DNA of 64,000 nucleotides from Vulcanimicrobium winogradskyi (GTDB lineage: Bacteria; Vulcanimicrobiota; Vulcanimicrobiia; Vulcanimicrobiales; Vulcanimicrobiaceae). The notes under the pieces were generated by a model. It searched no databases. It had not been told where the DNA came from and saw only the letters and a list, made by a program, of their open reading frames with translations. Position numbers and translations under genes: made by a program. Below, in pieces: positions 41,472-49,700 of this stretch; positions within the stretch are counted from its first letter, which is position 1; each line of letters begins with the position of its first letter. Location: NCBI GenBank assembly GCA_003134965.1, contig PLDA01000002.1, forward strand, positions 1,736,001 to 1,800,000, given 5' to 3'.

Positions 41472-42631
41472 CCTCGTTTGCGGCCGATCAGGACGTTGAG
41501 CGCGGCGAGCTCTTCGTTCGCGGCTTCGGGAAGTTCGCGTACGAACGGGCGGTCCACCAGCATCATCGGATCGACGGCGAGATCGGCGACGCGCATCTGC
41601 TCGAAGTCGTGAGCCGCGGCCGGCGGAAGCTGAGAGCGCCAGGCCTGCAGCATCCAACTGAGCAGGAAGATCGGCCTGCCGGAGGCCGGTACCCCGAGGT
41701 GTTCGACCTCGCATCCCGCGAACAGGTTCTTGAGTCCGCCGGCGGTCATGTTGTAGTAGTGGTGCGGATAGCCGTGATACGGCTGGAGAAACGGAACCGC
41801 TGCGAAGACGTGGCCGCCGGGCCGTAAGACCCGCTCGAGCTCGCGCGCGGCGGCGAACGGATCGCGGACATGCTCGAGGACGGCGACGCTGATGACGACG
41901 TCGAACGTGGCGTCGGCGAACGGCAGAGACTCGGCGCTCGAGATCACGTCGGTCGTCGGATACGGTAAGATCTCGAGGTTCACCACGTCGTCGCGATAGT
42001 CAGGACGCAGACCGGCGCCTGCATCGAGGATCGGACCCGTGCTGCGCGCGATGAGGTCCCGCAGGGACGCATCGTACCCGTGCGCCGAGACGTCGTGGAC
42101 GGGCAGCCGGTCGAGTTGCGAGCGCAATTCGGCGTCGCGAAGGTCGAACGCTTCGTATGCGGTGCCGAAGGTGTGCCCGTTCGCGCAGCGTGGCTCCGGC
42201 AGGCCGCGTTCGAGCGGTGCGCGGCACGTAGGGCAGCGCAGCAGCGGCTCGATTCGCGCGAGCTTGCGCGCCTTCGCAGCGCCGAATGCGTCGGCTTCGG
42301 CGGCGTCAGCCAGCAGCTCGACCGACGCTTCATGCGGGCGTCCGCCGAACTCGAACCGGACGGTCCAGGGCCCGTCGAGCGCGCGACGTGCGTCGATCCA
42401 GCCCGAAAAGCCCACGGTCGCTCGACCCGACTGAGCGGCTCGGACGTCCGGGCGGTTCACCAGCGCGAGCGGGATCGTAACGCCGCTTTCGTTCACGAGA
42501 CGCACGCGGTCGAAAGCGCCGGTTCCCTCGACGGCCAGCCACCCGTGGACGACCGATACCGGCCCGGTGATGAGGCCGCCGGCCGGCGTGTCGAGGTGCA
42601 CCATGACGAACGGGCTTGCTGCTTGCTTCAT
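41468..42631 (-). CDS. SAM-dependent methyltransferase with N-terminal R-x-D-V domain
   Basis: About 387 aa from ATG 42631. Residues 1-110 carry the R-x-D-V pattern in a soluble form (VVHGWLAVEGTG, LALVNRPDVRAA, VGFSGWIDARRAL). A zinc-ribbon segment (CPTCRAPLERG, CANGHTFG) follows, then the methyltransferase core: GPILDAGAGLRPDYRDD, NLEILPYPTTDV, LPFADATFDVVISVAVLEHV (motif IV) and LRPGGHVFAAVPFLQPYHG. Methyltransf_11 group. It lies between the two ABC-exporter genes on the opposite strand. In some exported O-antigens a methyl group terminates the chain before recognition by the ABC transporter; that role is possible here but is only inferred from position. Confidence 0.85.
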   Translation of the reverse strand: MKQAASPFVMVHLDTPAGGLITGPVSVVHGWLAVEGTGAFDRVRLVNESGVTIPLALVNRPDVRAAQSGRATVGFSGWIDARRALDGPWTVRFEFGGRPHEASVELLADAAEADAFGAAKARKLARIEPLLRCPTCRAPLERGLPEPRCANGHTFGTAYEAFDLRDAELRSQLDRLPVHDVSAHGYDASLRDLIARSTGPILDAGAGLRPDYRDDVVNLEILPYPTTDVISSAESLPFADATFDVVISVAVLEHVRDPFAAARELERVLRPGGHVFAAVPFLQPYHGYPHHYYNMTAGGLKNLFAGCEVEHLGVPASGRPIFLLSWMLQAWRSQLPPAAAHDFEQMRVADLAVDPMMLVDRPFVRELPEAANEELAALNVLIGRKRG

Positions 42632-42722
42632 GAGTGGCTTGCGGACGGGAGTTCCCGGTCGGCGCGACGGCCCCCGTCGGCGACGAAGGAGCCTCGGCGA
42701 GACGACGGGCAAGAAGACGGCG

Positions 42723-43535
42723 ATGAGTGCTGTCCTCGACACCCGCCGCACCGGAACCACGATCTGGTCGCACCGGCAATTCGAGCTCGTGCGCATGTCG
42801 GCGATCCGGCAGCTCAAGGCCCGCTATCGGGGGACGGCGCTCGGCGTCCTGTGGTCGTTCGCGAACCCCTTGATGATGACCGCGCTGTACACGGTATTGT
42901 TCGGCACGGCGTTCGCATCGTACTATGGCGGCTCGACGCACCGCTACCTGTTCTCCGTGTTCGTCGGCGTGGTCGTCGTAACGCTGTTCCTCCAGGCGAC
43001 GGGCGAGGCAATCGTCACCGTCGTCGCCAACGGCGGGCTGCTAAACAAGATCGCGCTCGACCCCGAAACATTCCCGCTCGCCGCGATCATGGCCAACGCG
43101 TTCCAGCAACTGGTCACGACCTTCCCGGTGATCCTGGTGTTGGCCGCCGTCGTCACGCACGACCCGCTCCGCGTCGTGCTGGTCCCGTTCGTCCTCGCGG
43201 CGGTCGTCGCGCTGTGCGCGGGATTCGGGATCGCGCTGTCGGCGCTGTACGTATTTTTTCGCGACCTTTCGTACCTGTGGGGGATCATCGGCTTCATTTT
43301 CTGGATGACCAGCCCCGTCTTCTATCCCGCCGCGCTCGTGCCGGCGGGGGTGCGGCCGCTGCTGTCGGTGAACCCGATCGGGCTCGGCATCGCAGCGCTG
43401 CGCGAGGTGACGCTCGGCAAAGGTCCGATCGATCTCGGCGTGGTCGGCATGTTCTTGCTGATCTCGGCGGTGGCGCTGGTCGCGGGGCACCTGATCTTCC
43501 GCTCGCTGCGTCGCGACTTCATGGACTTGCTCTGA
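42723..43535 (+). CDS. wzm: Polysaccharide ABC transporter permease (Wzm-like)
   Basis: 270 aa, ATG 42723 with AAGAAG upstream. Six predicted helices after an amphipathic N-terminus (SHRQFELVRMSAIRQLKARY, RGTALGVLWSFANPL), the standard opening of ABC2-type exporters of the TagG/RfbD/Wzm family. The C-terminal half has FRDLSYLWGIIGFIFWMTSP and SVNPIGLGIAALREV. With the ATPase at 40449 it should move a lipid-linked polysaccharide across the inner membrane. The two subunits are unusually separated by an opposite-strand methyltransferase gene. It converges on the MBOAT gene with only 18 bp left between. Confidence 0.93.
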   Translation: MSAVLDTRRTGTTIWSHRQFELVRMSAIRQLKARYRGTALGVLWSFANPLMMTALYTVLFGTAFASYYGGSTHRYLFSVFVGVVVVTLFLQATGEAIVTVVANGGLLNKIALDPETFPLAAIMANAFQQLVTTFPVILVLAAVVTHDPLRVVLVPFVLAAVVALCAGFGIALSALYVFFRDLSYLWGIIGFIFWMTSPVFYPAALVPAGVRPLLSVNPIGLGIAALREVTLGKGPIDLGVVGMFLLISAVALVAGHLIFRSLRRDFMDLL

Positions 43536-43553
43536 TGGACATGACGAGGGCCT

Positions 43554-44747
43554 CTACGCGAATAAGTGGATGAAGGCATGATACGCATTCGGAAATGACG
43601 GAGCGGCGAACAGAAGCCATCCGACCACGACGAACGCGAAGGTCGTTCCGACCGAGGCCAACCGAACGAACCGGCCACCCGCCCGCAGGATCGCGACCTT
43701 CGGCACAACGGTGAGTTGCCAAGAGCGATGGACGGCGAGCCCGACTCCGTGCCATAGCCCCCATACCACAAAGGTCCACGCCGCGCCGTGCCAAAGACCG
43801 GCGATTCCCATCGCGACGAAGAGGTTGCAGGCCGTCACGAACCGCGAACCCCGACTGCCGCCGAGCGGGATGAAGATGTAGTCGCGGATCCAACTCGAAA
43901 GCGACATGTGCCAGCGGCGCCAAAACTGTGCGATGTTCGGCGCGTGATACGGTCTCTCAAAATTCTCGGGAATCCGCAGTCCAAGCAGCCCAGACATTCC
44001 GATCGCAATGTCGGAGTAGCCGCTGAAGTCAAAGTAGATCTTGGCGGCGTACGCAAACATCGCGACCCAATAATCCAACCGGCCGTAAATGTCGCTCGGC
44101 AACAGGATCGGCTGAATGAACAGCGTCATCGAGTCCGCAATGACCGTTTTCTTGGTCAAACCGATGACGACGCGGTACGCGTTCAGCAAGAACGTCTGCG
44201 TAGAGGGCATCTCGATCGAGCGCACCTGCGGCGCGAAGCTCTCGAAACGTTTGATCGGTCCCGCCACGAGCGTGGGGAAGAACATGGTGAACACCGCGAA
44301 ATCAAGCAGGTCCAGAGCGACGATCTTCCTCAGGTAGATGTCCACGAGAACATGGACGAACTCGAACGTGAAGAACGAGATGGCGAGCGGCACAACGATG
44401 TTCGGAAGCGGGAGTATGTTATGCCCAGCCACCTGATCCACCGTGGCCGCTAGGAACTTCGTGTACTTGAAAAAGAAGAGCGTTCCCGCGATTGTCGCGA
44501 CGCCCAGAATGAGGAAGAGCTTGCGCTTTCGCTGCGACCCGTCCGAACGAAGCATCGCATGGCCCAGCGTGTAGGTGATCGTCGCAAGTGCGACGATCAA
44601 TAACAGATATGCCGGCACCGAATACGCATAGAACATCGCGCCCAGCGCGATGAGGGCATGCGGCCGATTGCGCGCCGGGACGATGCTCCAGTACACGAGC
44701 AACCCGATCATCGCGAAGAGCCCGAACACCCAGGTGTTGAAGATCAT
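43554..44747 (-). CDS. MBOAT-family O-acyltransferase (AlgI/DltB-like)
   Basis: 397 aa, ATG 44747 overlapping the SGNH gene stop (ATGA). About 10 helices. Core motifs: LVAGPIKRFESFAPQ, YFDFSGYSDIAIGMSGLLG, FERPYHAPNIAQFWRRWHMS, LSSWIRDYIFIPLGG and GLWHGAAWTFVVWGLWHG with the probable catalytic H320. It is shorter than AlgI (about 520), with the C-terminal helices reduced. MBOAT proteins move an acyl group across the inner membrane onto a periplasmic acceptor. Its operon partners are an SGNH protein (44744) and a 78-aa membrane protein ending FIYTDF (45751), the same trio of types as DltB, DltD and DltX. The acyl donor is unknown. Confidence 0.93.
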   Translation of the reverse strand: MIFNTWVFGLFAMIGLLVYWSIVPARNRPHALIALGAMFYAYSVPAYLLLIVALATITYTLGHAMLRSDGSQRKRKLFLILGVATIAGTLFFFKYTKFLAATVDQVAGHNILPLPNIVVPLAISFFTFEFVHVLVDIYLRKIVALDLLDFAVFTMFFPTLVAGPIKRFESFAPQVRSIEMPSTQTFLLNAYRVVIGLTKKTVIADSMTLFIQPILLPSDIYGRLDYWVAMFAYAAKIYFDFSGYSDIAIGMSGLLGLRIPENFERPYHAPNIAQFWRRWHMSLSSWIRDYIFIPLGGSRGSRFVTACNLFVAMGIAGLWHGAAWTFVVWGLWHGVGLAVHRSWQLTVVPKVAILRAGGRFVRLASVGTTFAFVVVGWLLFAAPSFPNAYHAFIHLFA

Positions 44748-45748
44748 CGGGCCAGCACGTTCCGCAGGACCGCCGCCAGGTGGCGATTGCCGGCGATCGT
44801 CAGATGGTCGTTGTCGAGGAACTCGGCCGGGGCGAAGGCCCGATCGAGATCGATGACTTGCACGCCCGACTGCTCGAGCAGCGCGCGGGTCCGCGCGAGG
44901 TTGCTCCGGTATTCCGGTGCGTCGATGTAGTCGTGCAGCAACGCATGGTTCGTCGGCGTCAGAATCGCAATCGAGCGGATCCGCTCGTGCCTCAGGAGGC
45001 GGATCGATTTCAGCAGGAATTGGAGCGACACGTTCTGTTCATCCAGCGGTGAGAGATCGTAGGTGCCTTCGAACTGGGCTGCCGTCGGCCGATGGGCCGC
45101 GTCGCCGCGAGCTTTCGCCCCGCTCAGTGTCTGTACGAAATCATCGGCCGCATGGACGGCGTCGACTTGATCAAAGATCGCCTCGCGCAGATCGGAGCGC
45201 AACGCGTAGAGCTTCCAATGTGCCGTCATCTCAGAATCAAGAGCGTGTTCGAAGGATCTCTGCGGGCCGGTTTGGTCAAGGAGTCCGCGCTCGCCCGGGG
45301 TGAACAGCGACCCCGCTAAGGCATTTAGCGAGGGATGAACCGTCCGATACGCACTGTCCGCCGGACTGAATTCCTTTTGATTCACGTTGAAGACGACCGT
45401 ACTCGGATGCACGCCCTCGCTCAGCATCAATCGCAGCAGGGCATACAAATTGACCGGGCTGCCACCCTGAAAGGCGAGATTTCGCGCAGGTAGGCCGCCG
45501 GCACGCAACAGGCTGACTGCTGATTGGGACGGCCTAACCTTATATCCCCACAGGACAGAATCGCCGATGAAAAGCGCCTGCGGCGACTCCCTCGCGAGTG
45601 CGTGCACTTCACGCTCGAGGTAAGCCGCTGAAAAGTTATCGCTGAACCGCTCGAAACGTGGAAACCACGTACCGATCGCTACATCGGTCGCAGACAAGAG
45701 CACGACAAGCACGAGCATGGTCAAGCCCAGGGGTGCAAGCGCGCGCAT
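44744..45748 (-). CDS. Periplasmic SGNH-fold protein (AlgJ/DltD-like)
   Basis: 334 aa from ATG 45748. One N-terminal hydrophobic helix (residues 7-27) anchors it. SGNH hallmarks: nucleophile Ser64 in ALFIGDSVLWGYKV, and near the C-terminus DNDHLTIAGNRHL, with His315 and Asp312 or Asp314. The middle part (LAFQGGSPVNLYALLRLML) fits block II. Proteins of this fold (AlgJ, AlgX, DltD) transfer the acyl group to the polysaccharide in the periplasm after the MBOAT step. The ATG follows the stop of the FIYTDF microprotein by two bases, and the stop overlaps the MBOAT start, so the three are co-translated. It lacks the extra carbohydrate-binding domain of AlgX. Confidence 0.85.
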   Translation of the reverse strand: MRALAPLGLTMLVLVVLLSATDVAIGTWFPRFERFSDNFSAAYLEREVHALARESPQALFIGDSVLWGYKVRPSQSAVSLLRAGGLPARNLAFQGGSPVNLYALLRLMLSEGVHPSTVVFNVNQKEFSPADSAYRTVHPSLNALAGSLFTPGERGLLDQTGPQRSFEHALDSEMTAHWKLYALRSDLREAIFDQVDAVHAADDFVQTLSGAKARGDAAHRPTAAQFEGTYDLSPLDEQNVSLQFLLKSIRLLRHERIRSIAILTPTNHALLHDYIDAPEYRSNLARTRALLEQSGVQVIDLDRAFAPAEFLDNDHLTIAGNRHLAAVLRNVLAR

Positions 45749-45750
45749 CT

Positions 45751-45987
45751 TCAGAAGTCCGTGTAGATGAAGCGCGATTCGGTCGACGGGCCGAACACGA
45801 TGATCGCAATGACGAGTAAGAAGAGGACGACGCCCAGGACGAGCGGCCGAGCAAGCAATCGTCCGAAGGCGCGGTACATTGGGTCGTCCGCGAGCGCCTC
45901 TTCCACGCTCACCGCGCCCGGGACAGGCTCAATCATCGATACCCGAGCCGCGTTCTTGAGAAGCGAACTGCGCACCTGGCGTCGCAT
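45751..45987 (-). CDS. Small membrane protein ending in FIYTDF (DltX-like acyl-relay candidate)
   Basis: 78 aa from ATG 45987, or 61 aa from ATG 45936. One hydrophobic segment (LARPLVLGVVLFLLVIAIIV) spans about residues 45-66, and the protein ends STESRFIYTDF. The final F-x-Y-x-x-F matches the C-terminal motif of DltX, the short membrane protein of the dlt operon in which that tail takes part in D-alanyl transfer between DltB and DltD. It is the first gene of a tight operon with the SGNH and MBOAT genes (gap of two bases, then ATGA). The context makes a role as acyl intermediate carrier likely. Homology to DltX proper is not claimed; only layout and tail motif are seen. Confidence 0.75.
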   Translation of the reverse strand: MRRQVRSSLLKNAARVSMIEPVPGAVSVEEALADDPMYRAFGRLLARPLVLGVVLFLLVIAIIVFGPSTESRFIYTDF

Positions 45988-46039
45988 CGTGGCCCGAGCG
46001 AAGGACTGGCGCTCGACGCCCGAGTATCGTTGGCGTCAT

Positions 46040-47851
46040 ATGAGACCGCTCGCGCTGCTGGCAGCGATCAGTATGGTGCTGCTGTGCCGCGACGCCGTTA
46101 TTGCAGAGACGAATGTTTCGACGTTCGCCGGATCGGGCGCGACCGGCTACGCGGACGGCTCCTCACAAAACGCGTCGTTCATGTTACCGCTAGGAGTAGC
46201 GTACGACGCGGATGGCAACCTGTACGTCGCCGATGCCGCTGCGCAGCGGATCCGGAAGATCGCGCGCGATGGGAGCGTACGAACGCTGGCCGGCGGCGGA
46301 AGCGTCGACGCGTCCGGCGTTTGGACTCCGGGTGGGTACGTGGACGGCGACGGGTCCGTCGCACGCTTCAACCATCCCTCGGCGGTCGCCATCGGTCCGG
46401 ACGGGCGGGCGTACGTCGCCGATAGCTATAACCATTGCATTCGAGTCGTTGCGCAGGACGGCACCGTCTCGACGCTCGCCGGCTCCCCGACGCGGTCCGG
46501 CTTGCGCGCCGGACCTCGCGACGTCGCCGAGTTCATCATGCCGATGGGACTCGCCTTCGACCGCAAAGGCAACCTGTACGTCGTCGATGCGGGCCTGGCG
46601 AACGCGGTGCGCAAGATCGATCGCGACGGTGTCGTGAGCGACGTGAAACTGCCGGGTCACGTCCAGCCGCCGGGCGGGCTCGCCGTCGTCGATGACGCGA
46701 ATGGACTCACGTTCGTGCTGGCAGATCTCTCGGGGCTGTACGTTCGTCATGCGGACGAATCCGTCACGATCTTTCGGAACGAGTATTTTCGCACGAAGTG
46801 CGCTGCTCGGACGGCTCCCGGCTACGTGGCATGCGATCAGCCCGAGACGATTCTTCGAGAACACCGCGACATCGGGACCCCGATCGGGGTCGCGGCGTTC
46901 AACGACCACATCTTTGCGTACACTGATTTCCGGACGAACTCCGTGCGGTTCGTCGACGTGCGCTCGTCGACGGAGCGTTTGCTCGCCGGATACGCGCTCG
47001 AGGACGGGTCCGGCCGGGGCGCCGGCGCACGCGACGGCGAGGGGCGAAGCGCGACCTTCAACATGCCGTTCGGGATCGCGATCGGACCGAGCGGGGAGCT
47101 GGCTATTGCCGACGGCGGGTCGCGTCGCGTCCGCGTCATACGCGACGTCGACCGGACGGAGCCGCTGGCCGTCGCGGATGCGGCGCGCACCTCTGCGCCG
47201 AGCGGGAGGCGTGTCGTCGCCTACGCAGGCGACGCGACGGTATGGCAGGGGACGGAGTGGGGTGATTCGATCGAAGGCCGGCTGCAGCGGCGCCTCAACG
47301 AGAGCGCGTGCGCGGGGTGCAAGACGCTCCAGGTCGTCCCCGTCGTGCTCGGGCCTTCGTTCAAGGACGGCCTCGCGGTATTGGGATCGCTCCCGAACCA
47401 TCGCTTCGACGTCATCGTGCTGCAGTTGAACGTGCTCGATGCCGCCGGGCTCGCCAATGTCGACGTTCGACGGCTGATCGCCTCGCCGGGCGTTTGGCGG
47501 ACGAGCGTGACGCCGGCACTGCAGCGGCTCGCCGCGGCCGTGAAGCGCCGCGGTTCTCGATTGCTCGTCCTCGCGCAGCCGTTACCGGCGGATGTTGGCC
47601 CGGCGACCGCGCTTTGGGCGCGCGAGAGGGCGGTCTCGTCTGCCGGCGAGACCGGCGTCGCAGCGCTCGAAGCCGCCGTCGTCGCATCGGGTGTGCCGCT
47701 CGCCGATGCCGTGCGTGAGTTCGCGGCGAGCGAAAACTCCGCTGCGCCGGCGGCGCTCTTTTCGACCGACGGCACGGAATTTGCAAGCGGCGGTCGCGAA
47801 GCCCTCGCCGCGAGCGCCGCTCGTGCACTGCTGAGCCTGCGCGAATGGTGA
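46040..47851 (+). CDS. Secreted NHL-repeat propeller with inactive-looking SGNH domain
   Basis: 603 aa from ATG 46040. Signal peptide at residues 1-22 (LALLAAISMVLLCRDAVIAE). NHL repeats run to about 400: PLGVAYDADGNLYVADAAAQ, PSAVAIGPDGRAYVADSYNH, PMGLAFDRKGNLYVVDAG, PFGIAIGPSGELAIADGG. The C-terminal 200 residues follow an SGNH fold outline, but at the nucleophile position it reads YAGDATVWQG (Ser replaced by Ala), and the D-x-x-H near the end is replaced by TDGTEFASGG. So the SGNH part is probably a non-catalytic partner of the next gene, whose residues are more complete. It is divergent from the MBOAT operon by 52 bp. Confidence 0.85.
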   Translation: MRPLALLAAISMVLLCRDAVIAETNVSTFAGSGATGYADGSSQNASFMLPLGVAYDADGNLYVADAAAQRIRKIARDGSVRTLAGGGSVDASGVWTPGGYVDGDGSVARFNHPSAVAIGPDGRAYVADSYNHCIRVVAQDGTVSTLAGSPTRSGLRAGPRDVAEFIMPMGLAFDRKGNLYVVDAGLANAVRKIDRDGVVSDVKLPGHVQPPGGLAVVDDANGLTFVLADLSGLYVRHADESVTIFRNEYFRTKCAARTAPGYVACDQPETILREHRDIGTPIGVAAFNDHIFAYTDFRTNSVRFVDVRSSTERLLAGYALEDGSGRGAGARDGEGRSATFNMPFGIAIGPSGELAIADGGSRRVRVIRDVDRTEPLAVADAARTSAPSGRRVVAYAGDATVWQGTEWGDSIEGRLQRRLNESACAGCKTLQVVPVVLGPSFKDGLAVLGSLPNHRFDVIVLQLNVLDAAGLANVDVRRLIASPGVWRTSVTPALQRLAAAVKRRGSRLLVLAQPLPADVGPATALWARERAVSSAGETGVAALEAAVVASGVPLADAVREFAASENSAAPAALFSTDGTEFASGGREALAASAARALLSLREW

Positions 47852-49692
47852 CGAGTATGTCGGCGAAGAGACTGCGAATCGTTGCGCGAACGGCCGCGTT
47901 CGCGGCGTTGGCGTGGGGCGGCGTCGTCGGCGGGGCTCAGGCGGGCGTCGTCGCGACGCTCGCCGGCTCGGGATTACCGGGACTTGCCGATGGTGCTCAT
48001 GCGTCGGCGTCGTTCTTGATGCCGGCCGCGCTCGCGTACGACCGTGCCGGGAATCTGATCGTCATCGATTCCGCCGCCCAGCGCGTACGCCGCGTGCGGC
48101 CCGACGGTACCGTGGAGACCATCGCGGGTTCCGGTGTGCTCGTAAAAGGCACCGGACACGTAGCGGGAGGTTTTGCGGACGGTGCCGGACCCACAGCCCG
48201 ATTCAACTGGCCGCGCGGTATCGCGATCGCCAAAGATGGAACGATCTACGTCGCGGACACAGGCAACCATTGTATCCGTGCGATCTCATCATCGGGGCGC
48301 GTCTCCGTCTACGCGGGTTCGCCCGCACGTGCGGGTCGCGAGCTCGGTTCGCGCCGAGCGGCGACGTTCACGACGCCGATGGGTCTCGCGGTCGACGCGA
48401 AAGGCGACCTGTACGTCGCGGACCCGGCGGCGGGGCTTCGGAAGATCGATGCCGACGGCAACGTGACGGCGGTGCCGCTCGGTCACAATCCGACCGGAGT
48501 CAGCATCGGCGAAGCCGGCGGACTCACGATGTACGTCGTCGATCGCGACGGGATCCTGATCGCGTATCCCGACGGCCGCCATTGGCGGCTGCGTTCGCTG
48601 AATCAAGAAGGTTCATTCGACAGTGGGGCCTCTTTGCCGGACCCGCCGGGCACGGTCGAACGCGACATGGCAATGCAGCGGCCCGTCGGCTACGCGCAGT
48701 CCCTCACGGTGCTCCCTGGCGATCAGATCTTTTTCGCGGATCCGCGCGCGAACACGATCCGGTACGCATTTCCGGCCTACGCGTTCTCCGAAACGCTGGC
48801 GGGAAGCGCAACCGAGGATGCCGCCGGTGAAGGTGCCGGATATCGCGACGGCGCGAATCGTGAGGCCCGCTTCAATGGGCCGCTCGGGACCGCTGCGAGC
48901 GCCGACGGGTCGACGATCGCGATCGCCGACGCCGGCAACCGGCGAGTGCGCCTGCTTCGAATCGACGTCCCGCGCGATCTCGTGCAGCAGGCTACTCTCG
49001 TCCCACTCGGCGACGCGCCCGAGAATGCGTACCGCATCCTGTACCTCGGTCCTTCGTGGACCTGGTACGACAGTACGGGCTCCGACTCGATATCGAGCCG
49101 GCTCGAAGAGCAGTTGCAGGCTGACGGCGCGTTGGCTTCGGCAAAGCTCGTACCGAACGTTCGCTTCTTCGGCGGCGTCGGTTCCCTGGACCCGATCGAG
49201 TCGGTTGCTCGAACGGTCGCCGATTTGGGCATCGACAAGCTCGTCCTCCTCGACGTCACGGAACTCACCATCCAGTCGAACATGCAGACCGAGCTCACCG
49301 AACCGGCCACGTGGCAAACCACATTCAGTTCGCGCCTGCGAGCCGCCGATGCCATCCTGCGCGCCGCGCACGTGCGCTTTGTCGTCGACATCCATCCGTT
49401 TCCGCTCGAGTTCTCGGCGAACGAGTATCCGCTTTCGCGCATGGGCCTGCCCGCGCTCGGCACGGGCCGCATCCCCGAGACGCGACTCCGGCCGCTGCTC
49501 AGGCAAGCCGTTCTCGCCGCCGGCGTCGAGCTGATCGACACCTATCCGGATTTCCAAGATGAGGCGCGGCATCCGAGCGCGCCGATGACGGGGACGGTCG
49601 ACTCGCACTACTCGGTGTTCGGACGCGCCGTCCTCGCGCGAGCCATCGCGCATGGGCTCGAGAAGCTCGCTCCGTGGGCGAGCGAGCGCTGA
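47845..49692 (+). CDS. Secreted NHL-repeat propeller fused to SGNH-like domain
   Basis: 615 aa from ATG 47845 (seven bases inside the previous gene; GTG 47848 and ATG 47857 also possible). Signal peptide to about residue 33. NHL repeats: PAALAYDRAGNLIVIDSAAQ, PRGIAIAKDGTIYVADTGNH, PMGLAVDAKGDLYVADPAAG, LGTAASADGSTIAIADAGN. From about 395 the SGNH-like part starts with ILYLGPSWTWYDSTGSDS (Ser at the nucleophile position) and ends with DSHYSVFGRAVLARA, which has the expected D-x-H (D586, H588). The layout recalls AlgX/AlgJ acetyltransferases, with an NHL propeller in place of a carbohydrate-binding module. Location next to the MBOAT operon suggests a part in glycan acylation in the periplasm. 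Confidence 0.85.
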   Translation: MVTSMSAKRLRIVARTAAFAALAWGGVVGGAQAGVVATLAGSGLPGLADGAHASASFLMPAALAYDRAGNLIVIDSAAQRVRRVRPDGTVETIAGSGVLVKGTGHVAGGFADGAGPTARFNWPRGIAIAKDGTIYVADTGNHCIRAISSSGRVSVYAGSPARAGRELGSRRAATFTTPMGLAVDAKGDLYVADPAAGLRKIDADGNVTAVPLGHNPTGVSIGEAGGLTMYVVDRDGILIAYPDGRHWRLRSLNQEGSFDSGASLPDPPGTVERDMAMQRPVGYAQSLTVLPGDQIFFADPRANTIRYAFPAYAFSETLAGSATEDAAGEGAGYRDGANREARFNGPLGTAASADGSTIAIADAGNRRVRLLRIDVPRDLVQQATLVPLGDAPENAYRILYLGPSWTWYDSTGSDSISSRLEEQLQADGALASAKLVPNVRFFGGVGSLDPIESVARTVADLGIDKLVLLDVTELTIQSNMQTELTEPATWQTTFSSRLRAADAILRAAHVRFVVDIHPFPLEFSANEYPLSRMGLPALGTGRIPETRLRPLLRQAVLAAGVELIDTYPDFQDEARHPSAPMTGTVDSHYSVFGRAVLARAIAHGLEKLAPWASER

Positions 49693-49700
49693 GTGTACGC

